64,000 bases of DNA from JAKZRT01 sp965247915 (GTDB taxonomy: Bacteria > Pseudomonadota > Alphaproteobacteria > Rhodobacterales > Rhodobacteraceae). Shown here one piece after another: positions 27,463-35,716 of this stretch. The notes under the pieces were generated by a model. The model was not told the DNA's origin, did no database searches, and saw only the letters and a program-made list of their open reading frames with translations. The stretch is taken from NCBI GenBank assembly GCA_965247915.1, contig OZ252048.1, positions 3,224,001-3,288,000 on the forward strand, given 5' to 3'. A program made the position numbers and the translations under genes. Position 1 is the stretch's first letter. Each line of letters opens with the position of its first letter.

Positions 27463-27598
27463 GGGACCTCTCATGTCGCGAAACCAGCGTAACCCATTCC
27501 CCGCCAATTTCGGCCGGTTCGCATGACGTTGGTGATTTAATTGGTGGGGTTTCCAAGCACCTGCCAAGGATATTAACAACCAGAGAGGCAAAAAACAA
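27463..27598. promoter_or_regulatory. upstream region of the M24-TRAP-amidase operon
   Basis: About 135 bp between the first gene of the operon and the first IS1595 base (27599). The operon promoter should lie here, reading leftwards. The AAAAACAA next to the IS is one arm of its probable target duplication. The IS cluster may have separated the operon from a distal regulator. Confidence 0.4.
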
Positions 27599-27625
27599 GG
27601 CTCAGTTTACGAACTGTCGGTAATA

Positions 27626-28782
27626 CCAACGGCATTTAACATTGACCGATATGGGCCCATTTTCGCATTCCGATTGATGTGATGGTTTCGGGCTGTGCGA
27701 CGAGCTTGTTCCAAGCTTCGCATCCAGCATCGACGATGGCATTGTAGTCTTCGAACACGCGGTTGGAGAGCCAATTGGCGCGCAAGTACTGCCAGATATT
27801 TTCCACCGGGTTCAGTTCCGGAGCGCGCGATGGCAGCAGGATGATGGTGAGGTTCTTCGGGACTTTGAGTTTGCCGGTGGTGTGCCATCCGGCCCGATCC
27901 ATCAGCACAACCGCATGGGCCTTTCGGGCGACGTGGCGGCTGATCTCGTCGAGATGCATCTGCATGGCTTGCGCGTCCGCCCAAGGCAGCATGAGCGCCG
28001 CCCCCTTGCCGTGAGCCGGACAGATGGCGCCGAACAGATAGGCGTTGTGATAGCGCTGATCGGCCGGCTGGCGGGGGCGCGTGCCCTTTCTCGCCCACAG
28101 GCGCGTCAGGCCATTCTTCTGGCCAAGGCGTGCTTCGTCCTGGAACCAGATCTCCACCGGCGTTCCCGCTGGCAGGTCAGCTATATGCACCTGGAGCGTG
28201 TCGGCGAAGTTTTTTTAAACGCCTCGATGATCCGCTTATCCTGCCTGGGATGCTGCGGGCGGGCGCTGATATGGGCAAAGCCCAGTTCGCCAAGCAGTCT
28301 GGATATCCCGCGCTCGGAATAGATGACGCCAAAGCGCGCCTCGATCACCCGCTTCAGGTCGATCCGCCGCCAGCGGACAACCCCGTCCACCGCCGGGTCG
28401 GGGCCGGTCTCGACAATCTCGCCAAGTTCTTTCATCTGGACATCGCTCAGGTAGCGCGTCCGGCCCGCGCCCTTGCGGTTGGTGAGGCCATCCGGTCCCT
28501 CTTCGTTGAACCGGTGAACCCAGTCCCGCAGGGTCTGGCGATCCATCCCACCGATCCTTACGGCCTCTCCACGGCTCATGCCATCGTAGACCGCCGCAAG
28601 AGACAACAGACGGCGGCTCTGCCGGGCATCCTTGCAACGGCTGGCGAGTTTACGAAGGTGGCGGGCATCAAAGTCGCGACGAAGCGGAACACTGGCTGGC
28701 ATGGCGATCCTCCTTTGCCAACCTTGAATCAGATCAAAACCGATTTGGGAATCCCCACAGAGTCAGAAATTGATGCCGTTGG
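27626..28782 (-). mobile_element. IS630-family element
   Basis: Terminal inverted repeat CCAACGGCAT on both sides, flanked by the dinucleotide TA (27624-27625 and 28783-28784), the normal IS630 target. It sits 11 bp inside the left end of the ISNCY element. About 1157 bp with a transposase read in two frames. Confidence 0.85.
27636..28702 (-). CDS. IS630 transposase, two frames joined by an A7 slippery run
   Basis: The N-terminal frame (28702-28181) holds tandem helix-turn-helix regions (GMSRGEAVRIGGMDRQTLRD). The C-terminal frame (to 27636) holds the DDE core: IWFQDEARLGQKNG, AVVLMDRAGWHTTGKL and SRAPELNPVENIWQYLRAN. The frames meet at a run of seven T on the plus strand (28210-28216, AAAAAAA in the mRNA). 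A -1 shift there yields EAFKKNFADTLQVHIADLPA. Programmed frameshifting is common in this family, so I treat it as one functional gene, although a plain frameshift mutation cannot be excluded. Confidence 0.82.
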
Positions 28783-28861
28783 TATAACACGCGATATGTC
28801 CGGTTTATGTACCAGATGATCTGTCCGGTTTTAGAACGCCTCCAAGCCATGGAGGGAGGCG

Positions 28862-30037
28862 ATGCGTCGGACGGAGCAGGTACAGGGACTGAGATTGATG
28901 AAGTTCGAGGAGGTTTACGGGCGCACCCATCGGGGTGGCTTGAGCCAGGCGGAGGCGGCGGAGGTTCTGGGTGTCTCGGAGCGCACCTTCCGGCGCTGGC
29001 GCGACCGCTACGAGGCGGAGGGAGCCGACGGTCTCTACGACCGCCGCCTGGGCCGCCTCTCGGCGCGGCGCGCGCCGGTGGACGAGGTGGCGCGGGTGCT
29101 GGAGTTGTTCGACACCCGCTACTGGGACTTCACGGCCAAGCACTTCCACGAGAAGCTGGTGGCCGATCACGGCTTCAAGCGCAGCTACAACTGGCTGCGG
29201 CTGAGCTTGCAAGCCCATGGGCGCAGGCGCGCGGCGCCCAGGCGTGGGGCGCACCGGCGCAAGCGGCCGCGCCGTGCCCTGCCCGGCATGATGTTGCACC
29301 AGGACGGCTCGAGCCACGAGTGGGCCCCCGGTCGATGGTGGGACCTGATCGTCACCATGGACGATGCGACCAGCGATATCTACTCGGCCTTCTTCGTCGC
29401 CGAAGAGGGCACCATGTCGAGCTTCCAGGGGGTGTCCGAGGCGATCCGGGCCAAGGGCCTGTTCTGCTCGCTCTACGCCGACCGCGCCAGCCACTACTGG
29501 AACACGCCCGAGGCCGGCGGCAAGGTGGACAAGGACACCCCGACCCAGGTCGGCCGCGCCCTGGCGCAGCTCGGCATCGAGTTGATCCCGGCCTACTCGC
29601 CCGAGGCAAGGGGGCGCTCGGAGCGCATGTTCGGCACCTTGCAGAAGCGCCTGCCCCAGGAACTCAGGCTCGCCGGCATCACCGACATGGTCGAGGCCAA
29701 CCGCTTCCTCAAGGAGGTCTTCCTGCCACAACACAACGCCCGCTTCGCGACCCCGGCCGAGGACCGGGGCACCGCCTTCGTCCCCTTCACCGGCGCGCTC
29801 GACGACATCCTGTGCATCCACGAGGAACGCACCGTCTCAAACGACAACACGGTGCGCTACAAGCGCCTGGCACTTCAGATCCCCGCCGGCCGCCACCGCC
29901 GCCATTACGTCAAGGCCAGGGTCCGCGTCCACGAATACCCCGACGGCACAATGGCCGTCTTCCATGGACCGCGATGTCTGGCGCGATACCACGCCGATGG
30001 CCAACCGATCGACAGCCAAACCCGCGAGGCCGCGTGA
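28862..30037 (+). CDS. ISNCY-family transposase
   Basis: A 391-aa transposase. The N-terminal helix-turn-helix is LSQAEAAEVLGVSERTFRRW with DGLYDRRLGRLSARR. The integrase-like core has HQDGSSHEWAPGRWWDLIVT (Asp 1), CSLYADRASHYWNT (Asp 2) and YSPEARGRSERMFGTLQKRL (Glu). Codon use is extremely GC-rich in third positions compared with neighbours, suggesting recent arrival from a high-GC donor. Confidence 0.9.
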   Translation: MRRTEQVQGLRLMKFEEVYGRTHRGGLSQAEAAEVLGVSERTFRRWRDRYEAEGADGLYDRRLGRLSARRAPVDEVARVLELFDTRYWDFTAKHFHEKLVADHGFKRSYNWLRLSLQAHGRRRAAPRRGAHRRKRPRRALPGMMLHQDGSSHEWAPGRWWDLIVTMDDATSDIYSAFFVAEEGTMSSFQGVSEAIRAKGLFCSLYADRASHYWNTPEAGGKVDKDTPTQVGRALAQLGIELIPAYSPEARGRSERMFGTLQKRLPQELRLAGITDMVEANRFLKEVFLPQHNARFATPAEDRGTAFVPFTGALDDILCIHEERTVSNDNTVRYKRLALQIPAGRHRRHYVKARVRVHEYPDGTMAVFHGPRCLARYHADGQPIDSQTREAA

Positions 30038-30182
30038 CCCGCTTCGACGCGACCGACCGGCGCCCTGTGGACAAGTGGACAGCCGCTCCGCGACCGACCA
30101 CTTCCCCACAGGGCCAGAAACCGCAACAGAAGCGGTCAACTCATATGGTACATAAACCGGTCAACTCAGAATGTTCTCGACA

Positions 30183-30198
30183 GGCTCAGTTTACGAAC
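30183..30198 (+). repeat. 16-bp target duplication of ISNCY (second arm)
   Basis: GGCTCAGTTTACGAAC, identical to 27599-27614 and directly adjoining the GACA end of ISNCY. The duplicated bases are the outermost 16 bp of IS1595 copy 1. Confidence 0.85.
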
Positions 30199-30244
30199 TG
30201 TATGTGTTCATGGTATGTTCTTTTTGGATTCAGGGAGATAGCGA

Positions 30245-31204
30245 ATGTCGATGGACAATGAACAATTTCAGTGCTGGCTTGCCGGGATAGACAGCCTCAG
30301 CGCTGCACAGCGTAGAGAGGCCGAAGCGGTATTTTCAGGGCGGACAGGGTCGGGTTCCTCGCTTGCCGCGGTCGAACTTGCGGTGGATGCTGATAGGCAC
30401 TGTCCGCATTGCGGCAAGCCCGGTGCGGTGTCACGGGGCAAGGCACGGGGCCTGCGTCGTTACCAGTGCAAGATCTGTCGGCGCACATTCAACGCCGCTA
30501 CCGGCACGCCCTTGTCCGGGCTTCACTACAAAGACCGATGGTTGGCCTTTGGCGGATGCCTGGCTGCGGGAGAAACGGTTCGGGCGTCAGCCGATCACTG
30601 TAATCTTGCCGTCAACACGGCATTCCGTTGGCGTCACCGGTTTCTGGAGGCTGCAAAGAAGGCCCCGCAAAAGCTCAAAGGGATCGTCGAGGTCGATGAA
30701 ACCTATGTTCTGGAGAGCCACAAGGGACAGAGAACCCTCGACCGCAAGCCCCGCAAAAGAGGCGGCAAGGCTGGCAAGCGCGGCCTGTCGTGCGAACAGG
30801 TGCCGGTTCTAGTGGCTGCCGACCGTAATGGCACGACATTCAGCACGGTTCTTCCGGTGGTTAATGCCGACACGCTGAAACAGGCGATCAGCCCGGTCGT
30901 CGACAGGGACATCGTGCTGGTGTCCGACGGTCACCGCGGCTATCCGCCCTGCGCGACAGCAATGGGCGTTCGCCACGAAGCCCTCAATCTGTCAGCCGGC
31001 GAACGGGCCCGGGGCGCCTTTCATATTCAGACGGTCAACAGCCGCCACAGCCAACTGAAGGATTTCCTGCGCCGCTACCGTGGCATCGCAACAAAATATC
31101 TCGACAACTACCTGCAATGGTTTCATCTCATCAAACTCACACCACAGACCTCGCCGCGAGCCTGTTTGGCCGCTGCTATCACACGCCATGCATACAGTTC
31201 GTAA
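30245..31204 (+). CDS. IS1595-family transposase (ISXO2-like), copy 1
   Basis: A 319-aa transposase with an N-terminal zinc ribbon (CPHCGKPGAVSRGK, then YQCKICRRTF) and the ISXO2-like DDE domain: VEVDETYVLESHKGQR, ILVSDGHRGYPPC-like region (VLVSDGHRGY) and VNSRHSQLKDFLRRYRG. GGGAG upstream of the ATG. The protein is identical to copy 2 at 33065. Confidence 0.93.
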   Translation: MSMDNEQFQCWLAGIDSLSAAQRREAEAVFSGRTGSGSSLAAVELAVDADRHCPHCGKPGAVSRGKARGLRRYQCKICRRTFNAATGTPLSGLHYKDRWLAFGGCLAAGETVRASADHCNLAVNTAFRWRHRFLEAAKKAPQKLKGIVEVDETYVLESHKGQRTLDRKPRKRGGKAGKRGLSCEQVPVLVAADRNGTTFSTVLPVVNADTLKQAISPVVDRDIVLVSDGHRGYPPCATAMGVRHEALNLSAGERARGAFHIQTVNSRHSQLKDFLRRYRGIATKYLDNYLQWFHLIKLTPQTSPRACLAAAITRHAYSS

Positions 31205-31240
31205 ACTGAGCCAAAAACTATGGCTGCGTTGCATGGCTGA

Positions 31241-31510
31241 GGGAACAATGACCTTCCTGATGGCAAGCGCGTGGATGGGTCCTTAATCCGCGAAGCGCTA
31301 GAGGTCAGCCTAAAGTGGCTGCAAACGGATGTGGTCGATCATTATCAAATGCACTGGCCGAATCGCGGCCGTATCATTTCCGGCAGTTTGGAAATTTGAC
31401 CCGAACGATCTACAGCCCGGCGATATGGATCAGGAAGTGGTCGATATTTTTGGGGAGGTCGCACGGTTACAGGAAGAGGAAAAGCCGCGTGCGTTTGGTC
31501 TTTCAACTCC
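31241..31510 (+). pseudogene. aldo/keto reductase fragment (Tas-like), frameshifted
   Basis: Three consecutive frames together read as the middle of a Tas-type aldo/keto reductase: NNDLPDGKRVDGSLIREALE and DHYQMHWPNRG, then YHFRQFG, then FDPNDLQPGDMDQEVVDIFG through KPRAFGLST. Neither N terminus nor C terminus is present. At least two frameshifts make it non-coding. It lies between IS1595 copy 1 and the intact reductase gene, but it is a different subfamily member and not a duplicate of that gene. Confidence 0.75.
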
Positions 31511-31656
31511 CTTTAACCGAACAATACTTGGCCGGAGACGAAACGACAAATGGCGGCGCTTCTTACCCCGCGCCGATGGCAATGAGCAGACACGCCAGCA
31601 GAGCTATGTATCCCAACACTTCACCTGCCAAAGTGGGTTCGCCGAACGGTCACTTT

Positions 31657-32673
31657 TTATAGAATTTTCGGACGAAGCGGGCGGCCAGATACTGGATATG
31701 CTGGATCAGTAAACCCTGGTGTTGAGGTGTGACCGGCCGGAACGAGATCGTTCATAAACGCCTCGTCTTCGTGGGTTACATCATAGTCGAGAGCACCAAG
31801 ATAGTTTTCCCACTGTTCAAGAGTACGCGGACCGGCGATACAACCGGTCACCAAAGCATTGTTGAGTACCCAAGCAACCGAAAATTGTCCGGCGTTTACG
31901 CCTCGTGCGGATGCATACGCTGCCACTTTGCGGGCCAGCTCGAGCGACTCTTTCCGCCATTCGGTTTCATCGAAGCGTTTGTTTCCACTCGCCGCGAGAC
32001 TGTCTGCGAGAGGTGCGGTAGTGGGTATATATTTGCCACTGAGGACGCCGCGGGCCATCGGGCTGTAGGAAACCACGCCCACACCCAATTCTCCGCAAGC
32101 CGGCAATTGCTCAACTTCCGCGACTCGATTGAAGGCGTGATAGTAAGGCTGGCTGGCAATCGGGCGGTCGATGCCGAGTTCGTCAGCGATGCGGCACACT
32201 TCCGTAATGCGCCAGCTGCGAAAGTTAGAGACTCCGAAGGACCGGATTTTCCCTGCGCGGATAAGATCGGCGATAGCCCTGACAGAAATAGCCAGATCGG
32301 TTTCGCGGTCTTCGACGTGAAAATAGTAGATATCGATCACATCGGTGCCGAGCCTGCGAAGTGAGGCCTCGCACGCCTCGAATATCCAATGCCGGCCTAA
32401 CCCGTGGCGGTTCGGTCCTTGTCCCATGGTGTTGGCAACTTTGGTAGCCAGCACGATTTTGTCACGCTTGGTTGAAACGGCGCGACCCACCACCTCTTCG
32501 CTGAGACCGCCGCCATAAACGTCCGCCGTATCGACGAAGTTAACGCCGCAGTCGATTGCATTGTCGACGATTCGGCACGCCTCGGCTTCGGATGTGCGAC
32601 CACCGAAAGACAATGTTCCAAGGCAGAGACGGGAGATTTCAAGGCCGGAACGGCCGAGTTTTGCGTATTCCAA
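31657..32673 (-). CDS. aldo/keto reductase
   Basis: A 338-aa NADPH-dependent (alpha/beta)8 oxidoreductase. The catalytic tetrad is visible: Asp and Tyr in FVDTADVYGGG, Lys in IVLATKVANTM and His in DIYYFHVEDRET. The cofactor region includes RSFGVSNF. Length is normal. It stands alone between two IS1595 copies in inverted orientation; no operon partner. Substrate unknown (aldehydes or ketones). Confidence 0.9.
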   Translation of the reverse strand: MEYAKLGRSGLEISRLCLGTLSFGGRTSEAEACRIVDNAIDCGVNFVDTADVYGGGLSEEVVGRAVSTKRDKIVLATKVANTMGQGPNRHGLGRHWIFEACEASLRRLGTDVIDIYYFHVEDRETDLAISVRAIADLIRAGKIRSFGVSNFRSWRITEVCRIADELGIDRPIASQPYYHAFNRVAEVEQLPACGELGVGVVSYSPMARGVLSGKYIPTTAPLADSLAASGNKRFDETEWRKESLELARKVAAYASARGVNAGQFSVAWVLNNALVTGCIAGPRTLEQWENYLGALDYDVTHEDEAFMNDLVPAGHTSTPGFTDPAYPVSGRPLRPKIL

Positions 32674-32797
32674 TATGCGTTACTCCTTCTCCAGAGTCGA
32701 TGGCGCATGGATGTGCCGTTGCCAGCAAAAGCGAAAGACGCGCGGTAACAGGAACCACGCTAACTCCATGTCGGCTCTCAAGTTCCCTACACCGCGA
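32674..32797. other. upstream region of the aldo/keto reductase
   Basis: About 125 bp between the reductase start and the end of the IS1380 tail. It presumably carries the reductase promoter. No other feature is recognised. Confidence 0.4.
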
Positions 32798-33056
32798 CTA
32801 AGGCAAAGGTTCACATAAACTGACTCTTCCCATGTGATCTTCACAATCGGCACGATTGTACAAAATCACACCGTTTTCTGAAGAATTATTTTCTCCAATC
32901 ACCCGAAACCTCCGATTTTGACAAATTGGCGGCGATCTGAATGCCATATCTTGATAATTCCCGCCATCCAGACACACATCTCCCGTTATATTCATATCAC
33001 CGTTGATTTTCCCCGGTCTACACCGGGACTGTTCTTGGTCATTGATCATTGATCAT

Positions 33057-34086
33057 GGCTCAGTTTACGAACTGTATGCATGGCGTGTGATAGCAGCGGC
33101 CAAACAGGCTCGCGGCGAGGTCTGTGGTGTGAGTTTGATGAGATGAAACCATTGCAGGTAGTTGTCGAGATATTTTGTTGCGATGCCACGGTAGCGGCGC
33201 AGGAAATCCTTCAGTTGGCTGTGGCGGCTGTTGACCGTCTGAATATGAAAGGCGCCCCGGGCCCGTTCGCCGGCTGACAGATTGAGGGCTTCGTGGCGAA
33301 CGCCCATTGCTGTCGCGCAGGGCGGATAGCCGCGGTGACCGTCGGACACCAGCACGATGTCCCTGTCGACGACCGGGCTGATCGCCTGTTTCAGCGTGTC
33401 GGCATTAACCACCGGAAGAACCGTGCTGAATGTCGTGCCATTACGGTCGGCAGCCACTAGAACCGGCACCTGTTCGCACGACAGGCCGCGCTTGCCAGCC
33501 TTGCCGCCTCTTTTGCGGGGCTTGCGGTCGAGGGTTCTCTGTCCCTTGTGGCTCTCCAGAACATAGGTTTCATCGACCTCGACGATCCCTTTGAGCTTTT
33601 GCGGGGCCTTCTTTGCAGCCTCCAGAAACCGGTGACGCCAACGGAATGCCGTGTTGACGGCAAGATTACAGTGATCGGCTGACGCCCGAACCGTTTCTCC
33701 CGCAGCCAGGCATCCGCCAAAGGCCAACCATCGGTCTTTGTAGTGAAGCCCGGACAAGGGCGTGCCGGTAGCGGCGTTGAATGTGCGCCGACAGATCTTG
33801 CACTGGTAACGACGCAGGCCCCGTGCCTTGCCCCGTGACACCGCACCGGGCTTGCCGCAATGCGGACAGTGCCTATCAGCATCCACCGCAAGTTCGACCG
33901 CGGCAAGCGAGGAACCCGACCCTGTCCGCCCTGAAAATACCGCTTCGGCCTCTCTACGCTGTGCAGCGCTGAGGCTGTCTATCCCGGCAAGCCAGCACTG
34001 AAATTGTTCATTGTCCATCGACATTCGCTATCTCCCTGAATCCAAAAAGAACATACCATGAACACATACAGTTCGTAAACTGAGCC
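33057..34086 (-). mobile_element. IS1595-family element, copy 2
   Basis: 1030 bp, ends GGCTCAGTTTACGAACTG inverted, flanked on both sides by the 8-bp duplication TTGATCAT (33049-33056 and 34087-34094). The target is itself a small palindromic tract (TGATCATTGATCA). Its transposase is identical to copy 1 and it lies in inverted orientation to it. The intact duplication shows that this junction has not been rearranged since insertion. Confidence 0.95.
33065..34024 (-). CDS. IS1595-family transposase (ISXO2-like), copy 2
   Basis: A 319-aa protein identical to that at 30245: zinc ribbon with CPHCGKPG and CKICRR, DDE-type core with EVDETYVLES and VSDGHRGY. Intact and probably active, given its clean target duplication. 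Confidence 0.93.
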   Translation of the reverse strand: MSMDNEQFQCWLAGIDSLSAAQRREAEAVFSGRTGSGSSLAAVELAVDADRHCPHCGKPGAVSRGKARGLRRYQCKICRRTFNAATGTPLSGLHYKDRWLAFGGCLAAGETVRASADHCNLAVNTAFRWRHRFLEAAKKAPQKLKGIVEVDETYVLESHKGQRTLDRKPRKRGGKAGKRGLSCEQVPVLVAADRNGTTFSTVLPVVNADTLKQAISPVVDRDIVLVSDGHRGYPPCATAMGVRHEALNLSAGERARGAFHIQTVNSRHSQLKDFLRRYRGIATKYLDNYLQWFHLIKLTPQTSPRACLAAAITRHAYSS

Positions 34087-34434
34087 TTGATCATTGATCA
34101 ATTTCAGGATTTGCCGGAACAAGCTTCGCGGCACCGCTACTTCGGCCAATTGGAACGTGACGTATCGGCCATGGCGGAGAACTTTGGCCCCGATCTTCAC
34201 CAGCTTTTCCCGTAGCGTGGTCAACGACCAGTGTTCCACCTCCTTCGGCAAGGCCAGTGTCCGCATGCAGTTGCCCTGATTGTAGGTCAGGGCATGAAGC
34301 TGGAGCCGAACCTCGTTATTGCGGAACTTGCCGCGTGACAGCTGCGTCCACTTGATTGTGTACATACTTTGCTGACCAGATCGGTTGGCTGTTGACCGCA
34401 TCTGCATGTGTTCGCCCGCGTATGTCGCAACCAA

Positions 34435-34680
34435 TCCGGCAAATCAATGACTGTAATCAGCAAAGTGTTGGCGACGAGTCCTGGATAACCGAAAAATCCA
34501 AGCATGTCGCACAATTCCTCAGTCAGCTTGATTAAAGGAAACTTGGCCGAGAGCGGCCATTGGAGCAGGTGCGGCGAAAGGCAGTTTTGTCCGCAGAGCG
34601 GTCATAAGGGTTATGAAACTCGCTGCGGGTGCAACCAATGGCCGCTTTTCTGGCTGCAGTGCAGCGTGTTTTTCGGGTCA
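34435..34680. other. non-coding gap between IS1380 and IS1182 remnants
   Basis: About 245 bp. The first about 75 bp may be decayed IS1380 sequence. Then GAGCGGCCATTGGAG, CAGAGCGGTCATAAG and CAACCAATGGCCGCTTTT form an alternating arrangement that resembles the gap at 20513-20736. No gene. Confidence 0.4.
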
Positions 34681-35716
34681 ACTTATTCTGTTGAAAAAGT
34701 CTTCTTGATTTTAGATCATCTCGCTGATTCAATCTCTGCATTGATGCGGGGGATTGGCGGCGATGTTGGGACCGAAGCAAGAGGCACAGAGCGCGCTTTT
34801 CTATGACTTCTCGATAGAAGACCACGTCCCGCAAGATCATCTGCTGCGGTCGATTGATCGCTTCGTCGATCTGTCCTGCATCCGCCAGCATCTCGCGCCA
34901 TTTTACAGCTCAACCGGCCGCCCTTCGATTGATCCTGAGCTGCTGATCCGCATGCTGCTGGTGGGCTACTGCCTGGGCATCCGCTCGGAGCGGAGGCTGT
35001 GCGAGGAAGTGCATCTCAATCTGGCGTATCGCTGGTTTTGCCGCCTGGACCTGACAGATCAGGTGCCTGACCACTCGACATTCTCAAAGAACCGGCATGG
35101 CCGTTTCCGTGACAGTGACCTGCTGCGTCATCTCTTTGAGACGGTCATGGCGCGTTGCATTGCCGAGGGGCTGGTCAGTGGCCAGCGCTTTGCGGCGGAT
35201 GCCAGTCTCATTGAGGCCGACGCAAATAAACAGAACTCCACCGCCAAAGAAGATTGGGATCACAGCACGATTGACCCCGATGACGCACCTCGTGCGGTGC
35301 GGGAATATCTCGACGTTCTGGATGACGCGGCCTTTGGCGCGGCGACGACCGTTGAACCGAAGTTCACGTCTCACTCCGACCCATCCAGTCAATGGACAGC
35401 GGCCCGCAAAGGTCCTGCGTTCTTTGCCTATTCAACCAATTATCTGATCGATACTGATCACGGTGTCATCGTGGACGTGGAAGCCACACGATCAATCCGA
35501 CAGGCGGAGGTCGGGTCTGTGCGTACAATGCTGGATCGGGTCAAAGAAGGGTTTGGCCTGCATCCAGAGCGCATCATTGCTGACACGGCTTATGGTTCAG
35601 GCCCCATGCTTGGATGGTTGGTGGATCGCGGCATCGCTCCGCATATCCCGGTAATCGACAAAGCTGGCCGAACCGATGGCACCTGGACACGAGCCGATTT
35701 TGAATGGGACGCTGAG
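34681..35716 (+). mobile_element. IS1182-family element, left part only
   Basis: The left end is near the TTCTGTTGAAAAAGTC at about 34685, typical of IS1182 termini. The transposase gene follows and is cut by an IS6 element beginning at 35717. The right terminus does not reappear. Confidence 0.75.
34763..35716 (+). pseudogene. IS1182 transposase, C-terminally truncated
   Basis: About 318 native codons starting MLGPKQEAQSALFYDFSIED. They include GRPSIDPELLIRMLLVGYCL, DHSTFSKNRHGRFR, FAADASLIEADANKQ (first Asp) and IIADTAYGSGPMLGWL (second Asp). The Glu-containing C-terminal domain is missing because the frame enters IS6 DNA at 35717 and stops at 35752. Non-functional. Confidence 0.88.

Larger units (their letters stand above)
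27615..30182 (+). mobile_element. ISNCY (IS1202-like) element, interrupted by IS630
   Basis: After removing IS630, the left end reads TGTCGGTAATATAACACG and the right end (reverse complement) TGTCGAGAACATTCTGAG. Both continue to a shared CCGGTTTATGTACCA further in. The element is flanked on both sides by the same 16 bp, GGCTCAGTTTACGAAC, which is the extreme end of IS1595 copy 1. Own length is about 1.4 kb. Long, variable target duplications are known for the IS1202 group. The coding part is visibly more GC-rich than its surroundings. Confidence 0.82.
27599..31212 (+). mobile_element. IS1595-family element, copy 1, interrupted by a nested ISNCY/IS630
   Basis: The main body is 30183-31212 (1030 bp), starting GGCTCAGTTTACGAACTG and ending with its inverse. 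The first 16 bp (GGCTCAGTTTACGAAC) also occur alone at 27599-27614, and everything between is ISNCY carrying IS630. The outer flanks AAAAACAA (27591-27598) and AAAAACTA (31213-31220) match at 7 of 8 positions, consistent with an 8-bp IS1595 duplication with one mutation. The gene and ends are identical to copy 2 (33057-34086). Confidence 0.85.
32798..34434 (-). pseudogene. IS1380 transposase, C-terminal remnant split by IS1595
   Basis: The right part (34087-34434) reads IKWTQLSRGKFRNNEVRLQL, HALTYNQGNCMRTLALPKEV and GRYVTFQLAEVAVPRSLFRQ, which is the C-terminal third of an IS1380 transposase. The frame then continues across the IS1595 insertion, with its duplicated TTGATCAT, into the short tail ending at 32798. 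The N-terminal two-thirds is absent or unrecognisable (a decayed trace may lie at 34435-34510). Confidence 0.75.

Noticed and set aside
28807..30261. A long GC-rich open frame (about 480 codons) overlapping the ISNCY transposase in another frame
   Set aside because: It has Arg/Gly/Pro-rich low-complexity content and no family resemblance. It is a shadow of the very GC-rich transposase gene, which carries the DDE motifs.
30183..34086. Composite transposon made of the two IS1595 copies
   Set aside because: Copy 2 has its own complete duplication, and the outer flanks of the pair do not match each other. The two inserted independently.
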